Positions 44,585-51,710 of a stretch of 64,000 nt of DNA are shown piece by piece. Position numbers and translations under genes: made by a program. The notes under the pieces are model-generated. The model searched no databases and was not told the DNA's origin. It saw nothing but the letters and a program-made list of their open reading frames with translations. The stretch is from Pseudomonas wuhanensis (GTDB taxonomy: Bacteria > Pseudomonadota > Gammaproteobacteria > Pseudomonadales > Pseudomonadaceae): positions 6,324,001 to 6,388,000 of the forward strand of contig NZ_CP117430.1 in NCBI RefSeq assembly GCF_030687395.1. The letters run 5' to 3'. How positions within the stretch are numbered: the stretch's first letter is position 1; the number at the start of each line of letters is the position of its first letter.

Positions 44585-46027
44585 TCAGATACCCAGGCAG
44601 AGGTATTTGATTTCCAGGTAATCCTCAATGCCGTACTTGGAGCCTTCACGGCCCAGGCCCGACGCCTTGATGCCGCCGAACGGCGCGACTTCGTTGGAGA
44701 TCAACCCGGTGTTGACGCCGACCATGCCGTACTCCAGGGCTTCAGCCACACGGAACACACGACCCAGGTCGCGCGCATAGAAGTACGAGGCCAGACCGAA
44801 CTCGGTGTCGTTGGACATCGCGATCACGTCGGCTTCGTCTTTGAAGCGGAACAGCGGCGCCAACGGACCGAAGGTTTCTTCCTTGGCCACGGCCGCGTTG
44901 TTCGGCACGTTGGTCAGGATGGTCGGCTCGAAGAAGTTGCCTTGCATGCTCTTGCCACCCGCCAGCACGGTAGCGCCTTTGCCGACAGCGTCAGCAATGT
45001 GCTCTTGAACCTTGGCCACGGCTTTTTCGTCGATCAGCGGGCCAGTGGTGGTGCCGTCTTCCAGACCGTTGCCGATCTTGAGTTTGGCCACGGCCACTTT
45101 CAGCTTCTCGGCGAACGCGTCGTAGACCGAATCCTGAATGTACAGGCGGTTGGCGCAGACGCAGGTCTGGCCGTTGTTGCGGTACTTGGAAATGATCGCG
45201 CCTTCGACGGCCTTATCCAGGTCCGCGTCGTCGAACACAATGAACGGCGCATTGCCGCCCAGCTCCAGCGAGACTTTCTTGATGTCCTTGGCGCACTCGG
45301 TCATTAACTGACGACCGATTTCGGTCGAGCCGGTGAACGACAGTTTGCGTACGATCGGGTTGCCGGTCAGCTCGCTGCCGATGTCGCCGGCGCTGCCGGT
45401 CACCACGCTGAACACGCCGTTCGGAATACCGGCACGCTGAGCCAGTTCAGCCAGGGCGAACGCGGAAAACGGGGTTTGCGAAGCAGGCTTGAGCACCATG
45501 GTGCAACCGGCGGCCAGGGCCGGGCCGGCTTTACGGGTGATCATCGCGGCCGGGAAGTTCCACGGGGTGATTGCAGCGGTCACGCCGATCGGCTGCTTGA
45601 TCACGATCAGGCGCTTGTCTGGCTGGTGGCCCGGAATCACGTCACCGTAGACGCGCTTGGCTTCTTCGGCGAACCACTCGATAAAGGAAGCGGCGTAAAC
45701 GATCTCGCCCTTGGCTTCAGCCAATGGCTTGCCCTGCTCGAGGGTCATCAGGCGAGCCAGGTCGTCCTGATTCTCGATGATCAGCTCGAACCAGCGACGC
45801 AGCTTGTTCGCGCGCTCCTTGGCGGTCAGTGAACGCCAAGCCGGCAGCGCTTTGTCAGCGGCTTCGATCGCACGGCGGGTTTCGGCAGCGCCCATTTTCG
45901 GCACAGTACCCAGAATTTCGCCCGTTGCCGGGTTATTGACCTTGATCGTCTGACCGTTGTCCGCATCGACCCAAGCGCCATCGATAAAGGCTTGCTGGCG
46001 GAACAACTGGGTGTCTTTAAGCTGCAT
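44585..46027 (-). CDS. gabD: Succinate-semialdehyde dehydrogenase (NADP)
   Basis: The ATG at 46027 follows AAGGAAAGCC and gives 480 residues starting MQLKDTQLFRQQAFIDGAWV. This aldehyde dehydrogenase has PWNFPAAMITRKAGPALAAG, the coenzyme motif FTGSTEIGRQLM, the general base in LELGGNAPFIVF and the catalytic cysteine in NNGQTCVCANRLY. The CVC pair (Cys plus second Cys) is typical of GabD redox control in enterics. It oxidises succinate semialdehyde to succinate; with GabT it completes GABA catabolism. Confidence 0.94.
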   Translation of the reverse strand: MQLKDTQLFRQQAFIDGAWVDADNGQTIKVNNPATGEILGTVPKMGAAETRRAIEAADKALPAWRSLTAKERANKLRRWFELIIENQDDLARLMTLEQGKPLAEAKGEIVYAASFIEWFAEEAKRVYGDVIPGHQPDKRLIVIKQPIGVTAAITPWNFPAAMITRKAGPALAAGCTMVLKPASQTPFSAFALAELAQRAGIPNGVFSVVTGSAGDIGSELTGNPIVRKLSFTGSTEIGRQLMTECAKDIKKVSLELGGNAPFIVFDDADLDKAVEGAIISKYRNNGQTCVCANRLYIQDSVYDAFAEKLKVAVAKLKIGNGLEDGTTTGPLIDEKAVAKVQEHIADAVGKGATVLAGGKSMQGNFFEPTILTNVPNNAAVAKEETFGPLAPLFRFKDEADVIAMSNDTEFGLASYFYARDLGRVFRVAEALEYGMVGVNTGLISNEVAPFGGIKASGLGREGSKYGIEDYLEIKYLCLGI

Positions 46028-46376
46028 GTCGGCTTTCCTTAACAGCACCGCGGCACGCGCGGAGCGAATTATGATTATAGAAAGGCGCCTTATAGGCTGC
46101 CGTCAGGGAAATCATTCACCGGGCTGAAGCACATAAATAGCGCACGGAACGAACTCGTGCGGTTCAGCACCCAGACAAGAGCGTTTGAAATCTCAAACGA
46201 ATCCTAGGATCAAAGGGGGTAAAGGACAATAGGCTGTTCGAAAAAAAGAACGAAAACGCCGCATTTGCCTATTTTTTCGGATCAGCGTAGCAAACGCAGG
46301 TTACGCTTTGGAAAAACGCAGACGATTCAGCAGCATGGACGCCCGCAGCGCATATGAGTATCATGGCGCCCGCATT
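46028..46376. other. Intergenic region gabD to tRNA
   Basis: About 350 bp without a credible gene. It must hold the leftward gabD promoter and the rightward tRNA promoter. Small hairpins are visible (GTTTGAAATCTCAAAC near 46184; GTTC-GAAAAAAA-GAAC near 46236), but no sigma-54 type -24/-12 box was found on inspection. Confidence 0.4.
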
Positions 46377-46453
46377 GCACCAGTAGCTCAGCTGGATAGA
46401 GTACTGCCCTCCGAAGGCAGGGGTCGTGGGTTCGAATCCCGCCTGGTGCACCA
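46377..46453 (+). tRNA. tRNA-Arg (anticodon CCG)
   Basis: The 77-nt sequence folds as a standard cloverleaf. The acceptor stem GCACCAG pairs with CTGGTGC, the anticodon stem CTGCC/GGCAG holds loop CTCCGAA with anticodon CCG, the T arm contains GGTTCGAATCC, and the 3' CCA is encoded. It decodes CGG. A T-rich terminator follows 15 bases later. The adjacent small accessory genes make this a possible integration site, but no integrase or att repeat was found. Confidence 0.95.
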
Positions 46454-46467
46454 TATGTAGAAGCGAG

Positions 46468-46500
46468 AAAGCCTCAGGCCGTTGGGTCTGGGGCTTTTTT
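46468..46500 (+). terminator. Terminator of tRNA-Arg
   Basis: AAAGCCTCAG and CTGGGGCTTTTTT form an imperfect stem followed by a T-run, just downstream of the tRNA. Confidence 0.8.
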
Positions 46501-46529
46501 GTGGGTAAGCCATTTTCAATGGTTTGGGT

Positions 46530-46838
46530 CTAGTGATCAGCACTGCCTGATTCGAATAGACGTCCAACGTCCCTTGCGGCATGCAGGACACGCTCAATCT
46601 GAACATCGCCCTCGAAAAGACTATAAAAGATCAAATATCGGCCGTGGGAAATCATTCGCAGCCCTCTGGCATAGTCATCTCGGGGAATACCTTGATTAGG
46701 CTGATCCAGCAGCCGAGCACAGCACACTCGTAGCTCACCAACAAAAGTCCGAGCTCGACCCGGATTGTCACGGGCAATGTAGCGGGCGATTTGCTGCAGA
46801 TCCTCTCGTGCCAGTGCGGAGAAAAACAATTGTCTCAT
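46530..46838 (-). CDS. ParE/RelE-type toxin
   Basis: This 102-residue toxin matches the ParE fold: N-terminal helices FSALAREDLQQIARYIARDN, then beta strands with GLRMISHGRYLIFYSLFEGD and VQIERVLHAARDVGRLF. ParE proteins poison DNA gyrase; RelE relatives cleave mRNA. The sequence lacks the His-rich RelE active site and fits ParE better. It overlaps the antitoxin stop by four bases and is second in the operon, the usual order. Confidence 0.85.
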   Translation of the reverse strand: MRQLFFSALAREDLQQIARYIARDNPGRARTFVGELRVCCARLLDQPNQGIPRDDYARGLRMISHGRYLIFYSLFEGDVQIERVLHAARDVGRLFESGSADH

Positions 46839-47134
46839 GGGCGCTTCTGCTCTGCTTCGACCTCATCAATGAGCGCATCAAGCTCGGCAAACACGGTATC
46901 GGCAGCAATGGCCGGACGTGGGTCATTGCGGCTGGTCGCAATAGCTACACATATTTCTGCGGCTCGTAATCTATCCAGGAGCTGCTGATAAGCGGCGTGC
47001 GGCAAAAGGTAGGCAGCAGGACGATTGTGGTTGAGAACGGCAACTGGCTCTGAGCCTGCTTGCTCAATCACAGTACTTGGGCTGCGTTTCAGCTCGGTAA
47101 TACTGACCGACCGACTCGCAAGTAATTGCTCCAT
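46835..47134 (-). CDS. Phd/YefM-type antitoxin
   Basis: This 99-residue antitoxin has the Phd-type DNA-binding N-terminus SVSITELKRSPSTVIEQAGS and EPVAVLNHNRPAAYLLPHAA. A toxin-binding C-terminal tail reads DTVFAELDALIDEVEAEQKR. It neutralises the ParE-like toxin encoded next and represses its own promoter. A 7-bp inverted repeat 11 bp upstream of the ATG is the likely operator. A decayed duplicate of this gene lies at 48211-48441. Confidence 0.88.
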   Translation of the reverse strand: MEQLLASRSVSITELKRSPSTVIEQAGSEPVAVLNHNRPAAYLLPHAAYQQLLDRLRAAEICVAIATSRNDPRPAIAADTVFAELDALIDEVEAEQKRP

Positions 47135-47144
47135 GACGACTCCA

Positions 47145-47166
47145 AAGGTACAAAAAATAGTACCTT
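47145..47166. promoter_or_regulatory. Probable operator of the toxin-antitoxin operon
   Basis: AAGGTAC (47145-47151) and GTACCTT (47160-47166) are perfect inverted arms around AAAAAATA, 11 bp upstream of the antitoxin start. Phd-type antitoxins bind short palindromes with a GTAC core (phd operators contain GTGTACAC-like sites), so this is a good candidate for autoregulation. Confidence 0.6.
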
Positions 47167-47407
47167 ATAGTGCTCGATTTTCCGAACAACGGTCAACGTG
47201 CAACTGACCGGGGCCATCTGCCCCACAAAAAACCATCGAAACGGGTTTCCTTTGCTGTCGTTAAATCGAGATTCGCTGGTCAAATGACCGGCAAATGAGC
47301 GGCACGAACAAAGGCGGCTGAAACCGCACCTTGGCCAGTTGCTGTCTGCTGCCAGCGCCTTGTTCAATCAAATGACCGTCAAATGACGATAATACCCAGC
47401 CGGGTAC

Positions 47408-47503
47408 TTAGCGAACTTTGCGATTAGCCTTGGGATCATCGACGTCATCTTCTTCCGACCGATTCAGCAGAAAATCCTTACGACTTTCGACGGTTGCAGG
47501 AGA
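47408..47503 (-). pseudogene. Fragment related to the acidic protein gene at 48426
   Basis: Leftward translation gives ATVESRKDFLLNRSEEDDVD ending at a TAA at 47408. It aligns with AVTESRKEFLLAKQAEEGLE of the intact 89-residue protein. The first half of the gene is missing, and no start or ribosome binding site is visible. It is therefore a remnant of a second copy. Confidence 0.55.
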
Positions 47504-47594
47504 TCAGCCTGCACGATACCCTTCCGCCGTCGCTGCCAATTCAGCGACCGGGCTTGGTAACCCGAGAGTTAAGCGCAACAGCGCCCCCATTGAG

Positions 47595-47760
47595 AATTGC
47601 AGGCGTTTGTTTACGCCCGCAATTTTGAGTTATGGCGGCTGTACGTGGGACGTCTTCGGGCGTGCCGGATTCCTTGACTCCCGGTTTACCAACCTGCGCA
47701 CAGCTGCCACCCATTCGCTTGGTAACGAAAAAGTGGCAGTTCCTCGTCAAGGAGCTAGAC
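47595..47760 (+). ncRNA. Candidate structured leader RNA with competing helices
   Basis: Several helices can be drawn by eye. P0: AATTGCaGGCGT (47595-47606) pairs with ACGCCcGCAATT (47613-47624). P1: GGCGGCTGT (47634-47642) pairs with ACAGCTGCC (47700-47708). P2: AGCTGCCAC (47702-47710) pairs with GTGGCAGTT (47733-47741), enclosing a TTCG/CGAA stem. P1 and P2 share 47702-47708 and exclude each other. A small stem TCCT/AGGA (47741-47753) would mask the ribosome binding site of the 31-codon ORF that begins at 47762. A related but degenerate copy lies at 14327. Confidence 0.55.
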
Positions 47761-47761
47761 C

Positions 47762-47857
47762 ATGCGCAATGTAAATCCGTACGAAATTAGGCTTATCCCT
47801 CACCCCGACTTCGAATCGCGCCCCCACCGCACCTCCGTCATTGGAGGTGGCAAATGA
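47762..47857 (+). CDS. 31-residue ORF between the structured leader and the DUF3077-like gene
   Basis: The ATG is preceded by AAGGAG with 7-nt spacing. The product reads MRNVNPYEIRLIPHPDFESR and continues PHRTSVIGGGK. Its TGA overlaps the next ATG (ATGA), and its last codons contain GGAGGTGG, the ribosome binding site of the downstream gene. This suggests that its translation controls the next ORF. No family was recognised. Confidence 0.5.
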   Translation: MRNVNPYEIRLIPHPDFESRPHRTSVIGGGK

Positions 47858-48147
47858 CTGAATACTCAGAAGCAAAAACCATCGGCTTCACGCCCTGCCT
47901 CTACAGTGCAGACGATCCGCTGTTTCATGTCAGCGCTGGGGTGCCTATTAGTAAAGCATTGGCACAGGCGTCCGACCTGTTGTTCCTGGCCAAGTCGTTT
48001 GCTGAGGATGCAGCCTATGCAAAAGACACCGACCGCTATGCCTGGGCCGCGCACTATTTGACGGCGATGGGTAAAGCGGTGGTTGATGATGTGGTGAAAG
48101 TTCTGACGCAACCTCCGCAGACGGCGACGCCACAAACCGTAAAATAG
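47854..48147 (+). CDS. DUF3077-like small protein
   Basis: This 97-residue protein is of a family frequent and multicopy in fluorescens-group Pseudomonas, with no known function. It has PLFHVSAGVPISKALAQASD at about 25-44, then a helical part with YAWAAHYLTAMGKAVVDDVV. There is no signal peptide or membrane segment. The predicted all-helical C-terminal two thirds recall small regulatory or toxin-neutralising proteins, but that is speculation. It starts by ATGA overlap with a 31-codon ORF behind a structured leader. A hairpin follows 22 bases after its stop. Confidence 0.75.
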   Translation: MTEYSEAKTIGFTPCLYSADDPLFHVSAGVPISKALAQASDLLFLAKSFAEDAAYAKDTDRYAWAAHYLTAMGKAVVDDVVKVLTQPPQTATPQTVK

Positions 48148-48169
48148 CGGCAACTCACCCTTGAAATGC

Positions 48170-48187
48170 GCCCCGATTTTTCGGGGC
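48170..48187. terminator. Hairpin after the DUF3077-like gene
   Basis: GCCCCGA and TCGGGGC pair around TTTT. A short T-run occurs 8 bases later rather than directly after the stem, so termination efficiency is uncertain. It could serve both convergent genes. Confidence 0.55.
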
Positions 48188-48210
48188 CTGCAATTTTTGG
48201 GTGAGTGTTT

Positions 48211-48441
48211 TCATCGGCGGTTACGCTCCGCTTCAACCTCATCAATGAGTGCATCAAGCTCGGCAAATAGGATTTCGGCAGGAATAGCCGGACGTGGGTC
48301 ATTACGGCTGACGCCTATAGACTCACGTATTTCTGCGACTCGTTGCTGATAAGCCGCGTGCGGCAAGGGGTGAGCAACAGGATGGTTGTGGTTGAGAACG
48401 GCAACGGGCCGCCAGAGCGTTTTCTTCATTCTGTCGTCCAA
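48211..48441 (-). pseudogene. Decayed duplicate of the antitoxin gene
   Basis: The frame contains RPVAVLNHNHPVAHPLPHAA and a stretch ending PAEILFAELDALIDEVEAER, nearly identical in pattern to the intact antitoxin at 46835. The N-terminal DNA-binding part is gone, a stretch near the middle (LLDRLRA) is deleted, and no toxin gene follows. The first possible ATG (48429) overlaps the stop of the acidic-protein gene. Either a pseudogene or a retained antitoxin tail. Confidence 0.6.
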
Positions 48442-48695
48442 TCAAACTCGTCGTATTCATCATCGTCTTCTTCGTCCTCGATCAACTCATCATCAAGAAC
48501 GTCTTCCTCAAGACCCTCTTCTGCCTGCTTCGCCAGAAGAAACTCCTTGCGACTCTCAGTCACTGCTCGCCTTAATTCCTCACCCTTCACCGGGCAGTTG
48601 AGCATTTGGGCGATGCGGTCGATTTTTTGTGCCACGGCATCCTCCAACGCATCGGCTATGGGCTGATAGTGCGCGCTTTCGGGTGTTGTTGCCAA
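48426..48695 (-). CDS. Acidic small protein, unknown
   Basis: This 89-residue protein starts MATTPESAHYQPIADALEDA, has a helical middle (VAQKIDRIAQMLNCPVKGEE) and ends in a very acidic tail rich in Glu/Asp. No family was recognised. A fragment of a second copy lies at 47408-47503. Its stop overlaps the ATG of the decayed antitoxin, so the two may once have formed an operon. The highly acidic tail is like that of DNA-mimic or chaperone-binding proteins, without further support. Confidence 0.55.
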   Translation of the reverse strand: MATTPESAHYQPIADALEDAVAQKIDRIAQMLNCPVKGEELRRAVTESRKEFLLAKQAEEGLEEDVLDDELIEDEEDDDEYDEFDWTTE

Positions 48696-48715
48696 ATCGG
48701 CGACCGCTGTTCAGC

Positions 48716-49315
48716 TCATTTTTTCTGCAATTCCTTGAGTCGGGCCGCAAGGTTTTCCTTGGGAAAGCGCTTGTGCAATGTCGTCATCAGTGCCTCGGCG
48801 GCTTGGGTTTGTCCGGCGTCTTGCAGGCGTATCACCTCGCGTAATTGATCATCCAGTGACTTAACCGGCGCGGCGGCGCGTTTGCTGAGTTTGGCTTCGT
48901 CGGCCATTTCGCTGTTGATCGATTCACGTTGCATAGGTGCAGCAAAATCCGCCATCGGCGCAGCCGGTGCGGGCGCAGCCTGGGAGCGCGCGGCGGCTTC
49001 CGGTTTGGCGAGCGGTACGGAGGCTTTCGGCGCAGGCACGAAGTCGTAACTCGGCAATTGCTCGGGCGTGCGTTGCACCAGCGCCAGCATCAACGCCACG
49101 CCAACGAGACTGGCGAAAGCCACTTGCCAGCGGGGTTGTTGGCAGGCGCGGAGCCAGCGTTGCCACAGGTTTGGCTTCCGCGCGGGAGCTTCTCGGTGCG
49201 CGGTGGCGAGGATGAAGGCGTCGAGATGGGCCGGTGGTTCGCCGCTGCTGTGGTCGCGGAAGTGCTTGAGCACTTCTTCGTCGGGCGATGGCGGTGTTTG
49301 TTTGGCGTCAGTCAT
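48716..49315 (-). CDS. Single-pass membrane protein, probable anti-sigma factor
   Basis: This 199-residue protein has a cytoplasmic N-terminal part (about 1-63: DEEVLKHFRDHSSGEPPAHL), one membrane helix (about 64-81), an Ala/Pro-rich periplasmic linker and a helical end (LDDQLREVIRLQDAGQTQAA). It overlaps the upstream ECF sigma factor gene by four bases, the classical arrangement for an anti-sigma factor. There is no zinc-binding HxxxCxxC motif, so it would be an atypical one. The function is inferred from topology and position. Confidence 0.65.
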   Translation of the reverse strand: MTDAKQTPPSPDEEVLKHFRDHSSGEPPAHLDAFILATAHREAPARKPNLWQRWLRACQQPRWQVAFASLVGVALMLALVQRTPEQLPSYDFVPAPKASVPLAKPEAAARSQAAPAPAAPMADFAAPMQRESINSEMADEAKLSKRAAAPVKSLDDQLREVIRLQDAGQTQAAEALMTTLHKRFPKENLAARLKELQKK

Positions 49316-49905
49316 GTCAGTACCTCCTCGGCCAGCAGCCGACGCAGTTTTTGCTGGGCGTAGCGCAAGCGACTTTTGACGGTTTCCAGCGGGGTTTCGG
49401 TGAGGGTGGCGATTTGCGGCAGGTCGAGGTCGCCGTGGGCGCGCAGCAGGAACACTTCGCGCTGGTCGGCGGGCAGGGTTTGCAGAGCGGCTTCGAGGCG
49501 TTGACCGTCGCGGCTCAGGCTCAGCAGTTGTTCGGGGTCGGCGGCGTCATCGATGACGGCGTGTGATTGCTCGTCATAGCTGTCGTGCAAGGGGTTTTGG
49601 ATGCCGTGTTTACGCCAGTGATCGATCAGTCGGTTGCGGGCAATCTGGTAGAGCCAGGTACGAAAATTCGCCCGGCCTTGTGGCTGACTGGTGCTGCGGA
49701 TCAGGCTCAGCCAGGTTTCCTGATACACCTCTTCGGCCAGTTCGGGTTTGCCGCTGAGGCCGAGGAGGAATCGATACAGGCCCTGGCGGTGGCGGGCATA
49801 CAAAACTTCGAACGCTGCCCCCTCGCCAGAGCGATAACGCGCCAGCAGCGATTCATCGCTGCCGGCGGTTGAGCTGATTGCAGGATCGGACATGTCAGCT
49901 TTCAC
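49312..49905 (-). CDS. ECF-type RNA polymerase sigma factor
   Basis: This 197-residue sigma-70 protein has region 2 (about 25-95: FLLGLSGKPELAEEVYQETWL, FRTWLYQIARNRLIDHWRKH) and region 4 (about 130-185: LPADQREVFLLRAHGDLDLP, TLTETPLETVKSRLRYAQQK). Regions 1 and 3 are absent. It overlaps the vWA gene upstream and the membrane protein gene downstream by four bases each, so the three are translationally coupled. Which promoters it recognises is unknown. Confidence 0.9.
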   Translation of the reverse strand: MKADMSDPAISSTAGSDESLLARYRSGEGAAFEVLYARHRQGLYRFLLGLSGKPELAEEVYQETWLSLIRSTSQPQGRANFRTWLYQIARNRLIDHWRKHGIQNPLHDSYDEQSHAVIDDAADPEQLLSLSRDGQRLEAALQTLPADQREVFLLRAHGDLDLPQIATLTETPLETVKSRLRYAQQKLRRLLAEEVLT

Positions 49906-51623
49906 TCTATCCGGTTGTCATTGGGCTGCTGATTGGAGGCGGTCGAGGTTCGCAGGCTCTGCGCCAACTCCACCAATTGCACGAATTCACCGCGCAGGCC
50001 GAACTGATCATCGCCCCGTGCGCCACGGGCCAGGGCTTCGGTGTCTTTCAGGCTGAAAACACCGGTGTAACGTCCGTCCTTGAGCTGTTGGGAGAAAGCT
50101 GCAACGGCGGCGGCAAAGCGCAGATCATCACTGGCGGCCGAGAGTTTTCCGGCCTCATCCTTCAGGATTGGCCGTTCGATCAAGCGACTGCTCCCACCTT
50201 CCGGCGACTGATATCGCACCCGCAGCATCGCCAATTCCCCGTTTTTTGCGGAAACATCGGCCGCAGATTTGCCATAGCGCAACGGCTCCAGCCAGCCCTT
50301 CTCGCCGTTGGGCACAATTTCATACAACGCCGTCACCGTATGCCCTGCGCCGATTTCTCCGGCGTCGACTTTGTCGTTGCTGAAATCCTCACGCTTCAAG
50401 GCACGATTCTCATAACCCAACAGCCGATATTCACTGACCTGAGCCGGATTGAACTCCACCTGCAGCTTCACGTTTTTCGCTACTACTGCGAGGGTTGAGC
50501 CGAGTTGATCCACCAGCACTTTGCGCGCCTCGCGCAGGTTGTCGATGTAGGCGTAGTTGCCATCACCGGCATCGGCCAGTTGTTCCATCAGGTGTTCATT
50601 GTAGTTATCCACACCAAAACCCAAGGTGGTCAGGGACACGCCGGTCTTGCGTTTATCCACAGCCATTTGCTTGAGGCTGTCGAAGTCGCTGATGCCGACG
50701 TTGAAGTCACCGTCGGTGGCCAGCAGGATGCGGTTGATGCCTTTGGGGATAAACGCCTGTTGGGCCATTTGATAAGCCAGTTCGATACCCGACGCGCCGG
50801 CGGTCGAGCCGCCTGCGGTCAATTGATCGATGGCGGTACGAATTTTCGCTTTTTCCCGTCCGGAGGTCGGCTCCAGCACCACGCGAGATTGTCCGGCGTA
50901 GACCACCAGCGAAACCCGGTCCTGCTCGCGCAGTTGATCGACCAGCAATTTCAGGGTGCTTTTGACCAAGGGCAAGCCTTCGCGACGGTCCATGGAGCCG
51001 GACACGTCCACCAGAAACACCAGGTTCGCCGGGGCCAGTTCCGCCACCGCGCGATCAGACGCCTTTATGCCGATACGCAACAATCGTGTATGCGGGTTCC
51101 AGGGTGACGGCGCCAGCTCGGTGGTCACGCCGAATGGCGAGCCGTCGGTGGGCAAGGCGTAATCGTAGGGGAAGTAATTGACCATTTCTTCCAGCCGCAC
51201 CGCCCCTTCGGGAGGTAAGCGCCCCTGATTGAGCAAGCGCCGGACGTTGGCGTAAGCGCCGGTGTCGACATCGGCACTGAAGGTCGACACCGGCGCCTCG
51301 GTCACGCTGTGAATCGGGTTATCGGCCAGCGTCTGATATTGCTCCCGCTGTTCATCCCGGTAGCCCTGTGGATAAGCCTCGCCGGCCGGCGTAGGCGCAA
51401 AAGAGACCAACGGCGCCGGTCGCGCGCTGTGCTTGGCCATCGCAGAGTCAGCCATGACGGCTTCGCGACGCACCAGCGCTTCTGTTTTCGGTTCACTTTG
51501 AGCCGGCGGCGCCACCACTGCCGAGTCTGGCGTGGATGAAGCGCCGCAACCGGCAACGGCCAGCAGCAACCCGGCGGCGAAACCCTGGGCGGCCGGGCGG
51601 AGAAAATGCAGAGGGAGGGACAT
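49902..51623 (-). CDS. vWA-domain lipoprotein (YfbK-like)
   Basis: This 573-residue protein has a lipobox at LLAVAGC (cysteine 26). An N-terminal VWA-associated region (about 85-190: QYQTLADNPIHSVTEAPVST) is followed by a von Willebrand factor A domain (about 200-370) with an intact MIDAS motif DVSGS (206-210) and TDGDFNVGISDFD. The C-terminal DUF3520-type region has VTALYEIVPNGEKGW. It is expected to be anchored in the periplasm and to bind a partner through metal. It is the first gene of an operon with an ECF sigma factor and a membrane protein. Confidence 0.87.
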   Translation of the reverse strand: MSLPLHFLRPAAQGFAAGLLLAVAGCGASSTPDSAVVAPPAQSEPKTEALVRREAVMADSAMAKHSARPAPLVSFAPTPAGEAYPQGYRDEQREQYQTLADNPIHSVTEAPVSTFSADVDTGAYANVRRLLNQGRLPPEGAVRLEEMVNYFPYDYALPTDGSPFGVTTELAPSPWNPHTRLLRIGIKASDRAVAELAPANLVFLVDVSGSMDRREGLPLVKSTLKLLVDQLREQDRVSLVVYAGQSRVVLEPTSGREKAKIRTAIDQLTAGGSTAGASGIELAYQMAQQAFIPKGINRILLATDGDFNVGISDFDSLKQMAVDKRKTGVSLTTLGFGVDNYNEHLMEQLADAGDGNYAYIDNLREARKVLVDQLGSTLAVVAKNVKLQVEFNPAQVSEYRLLGYENRALKREDFSNDKVDAGEIGAGHTVTALYEIVPNGEKGWLEPLRYGKSAADVSAKNGELAMLRVRYQSPEGGSSRLIERPILKDEAGKLSAASDDLRFAAAVAAFSQQLKDGRYTGVFSLKDTEALARGARGDDQFGLRGEFVQLVELAQSLRTSTASNQQPNDNRIE

Positions 51624-51710
51624 GGGGGCTGACCTCAGGAGGAAATTGACTCATTCATCCTCTGAGACGGACAGCCCGCCGGGTTCGGGTTAACTCACCG
51701 GAAAAAATCT

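Noticed and set aside
46377..48700. tRNA-Arg as insertion site of a genomic island
   Set aside because: No integrase gene and no direct repeat of the tRNA 3' end was found downstream, so an island cannot be supported even though the neighbouring genes look accessory.
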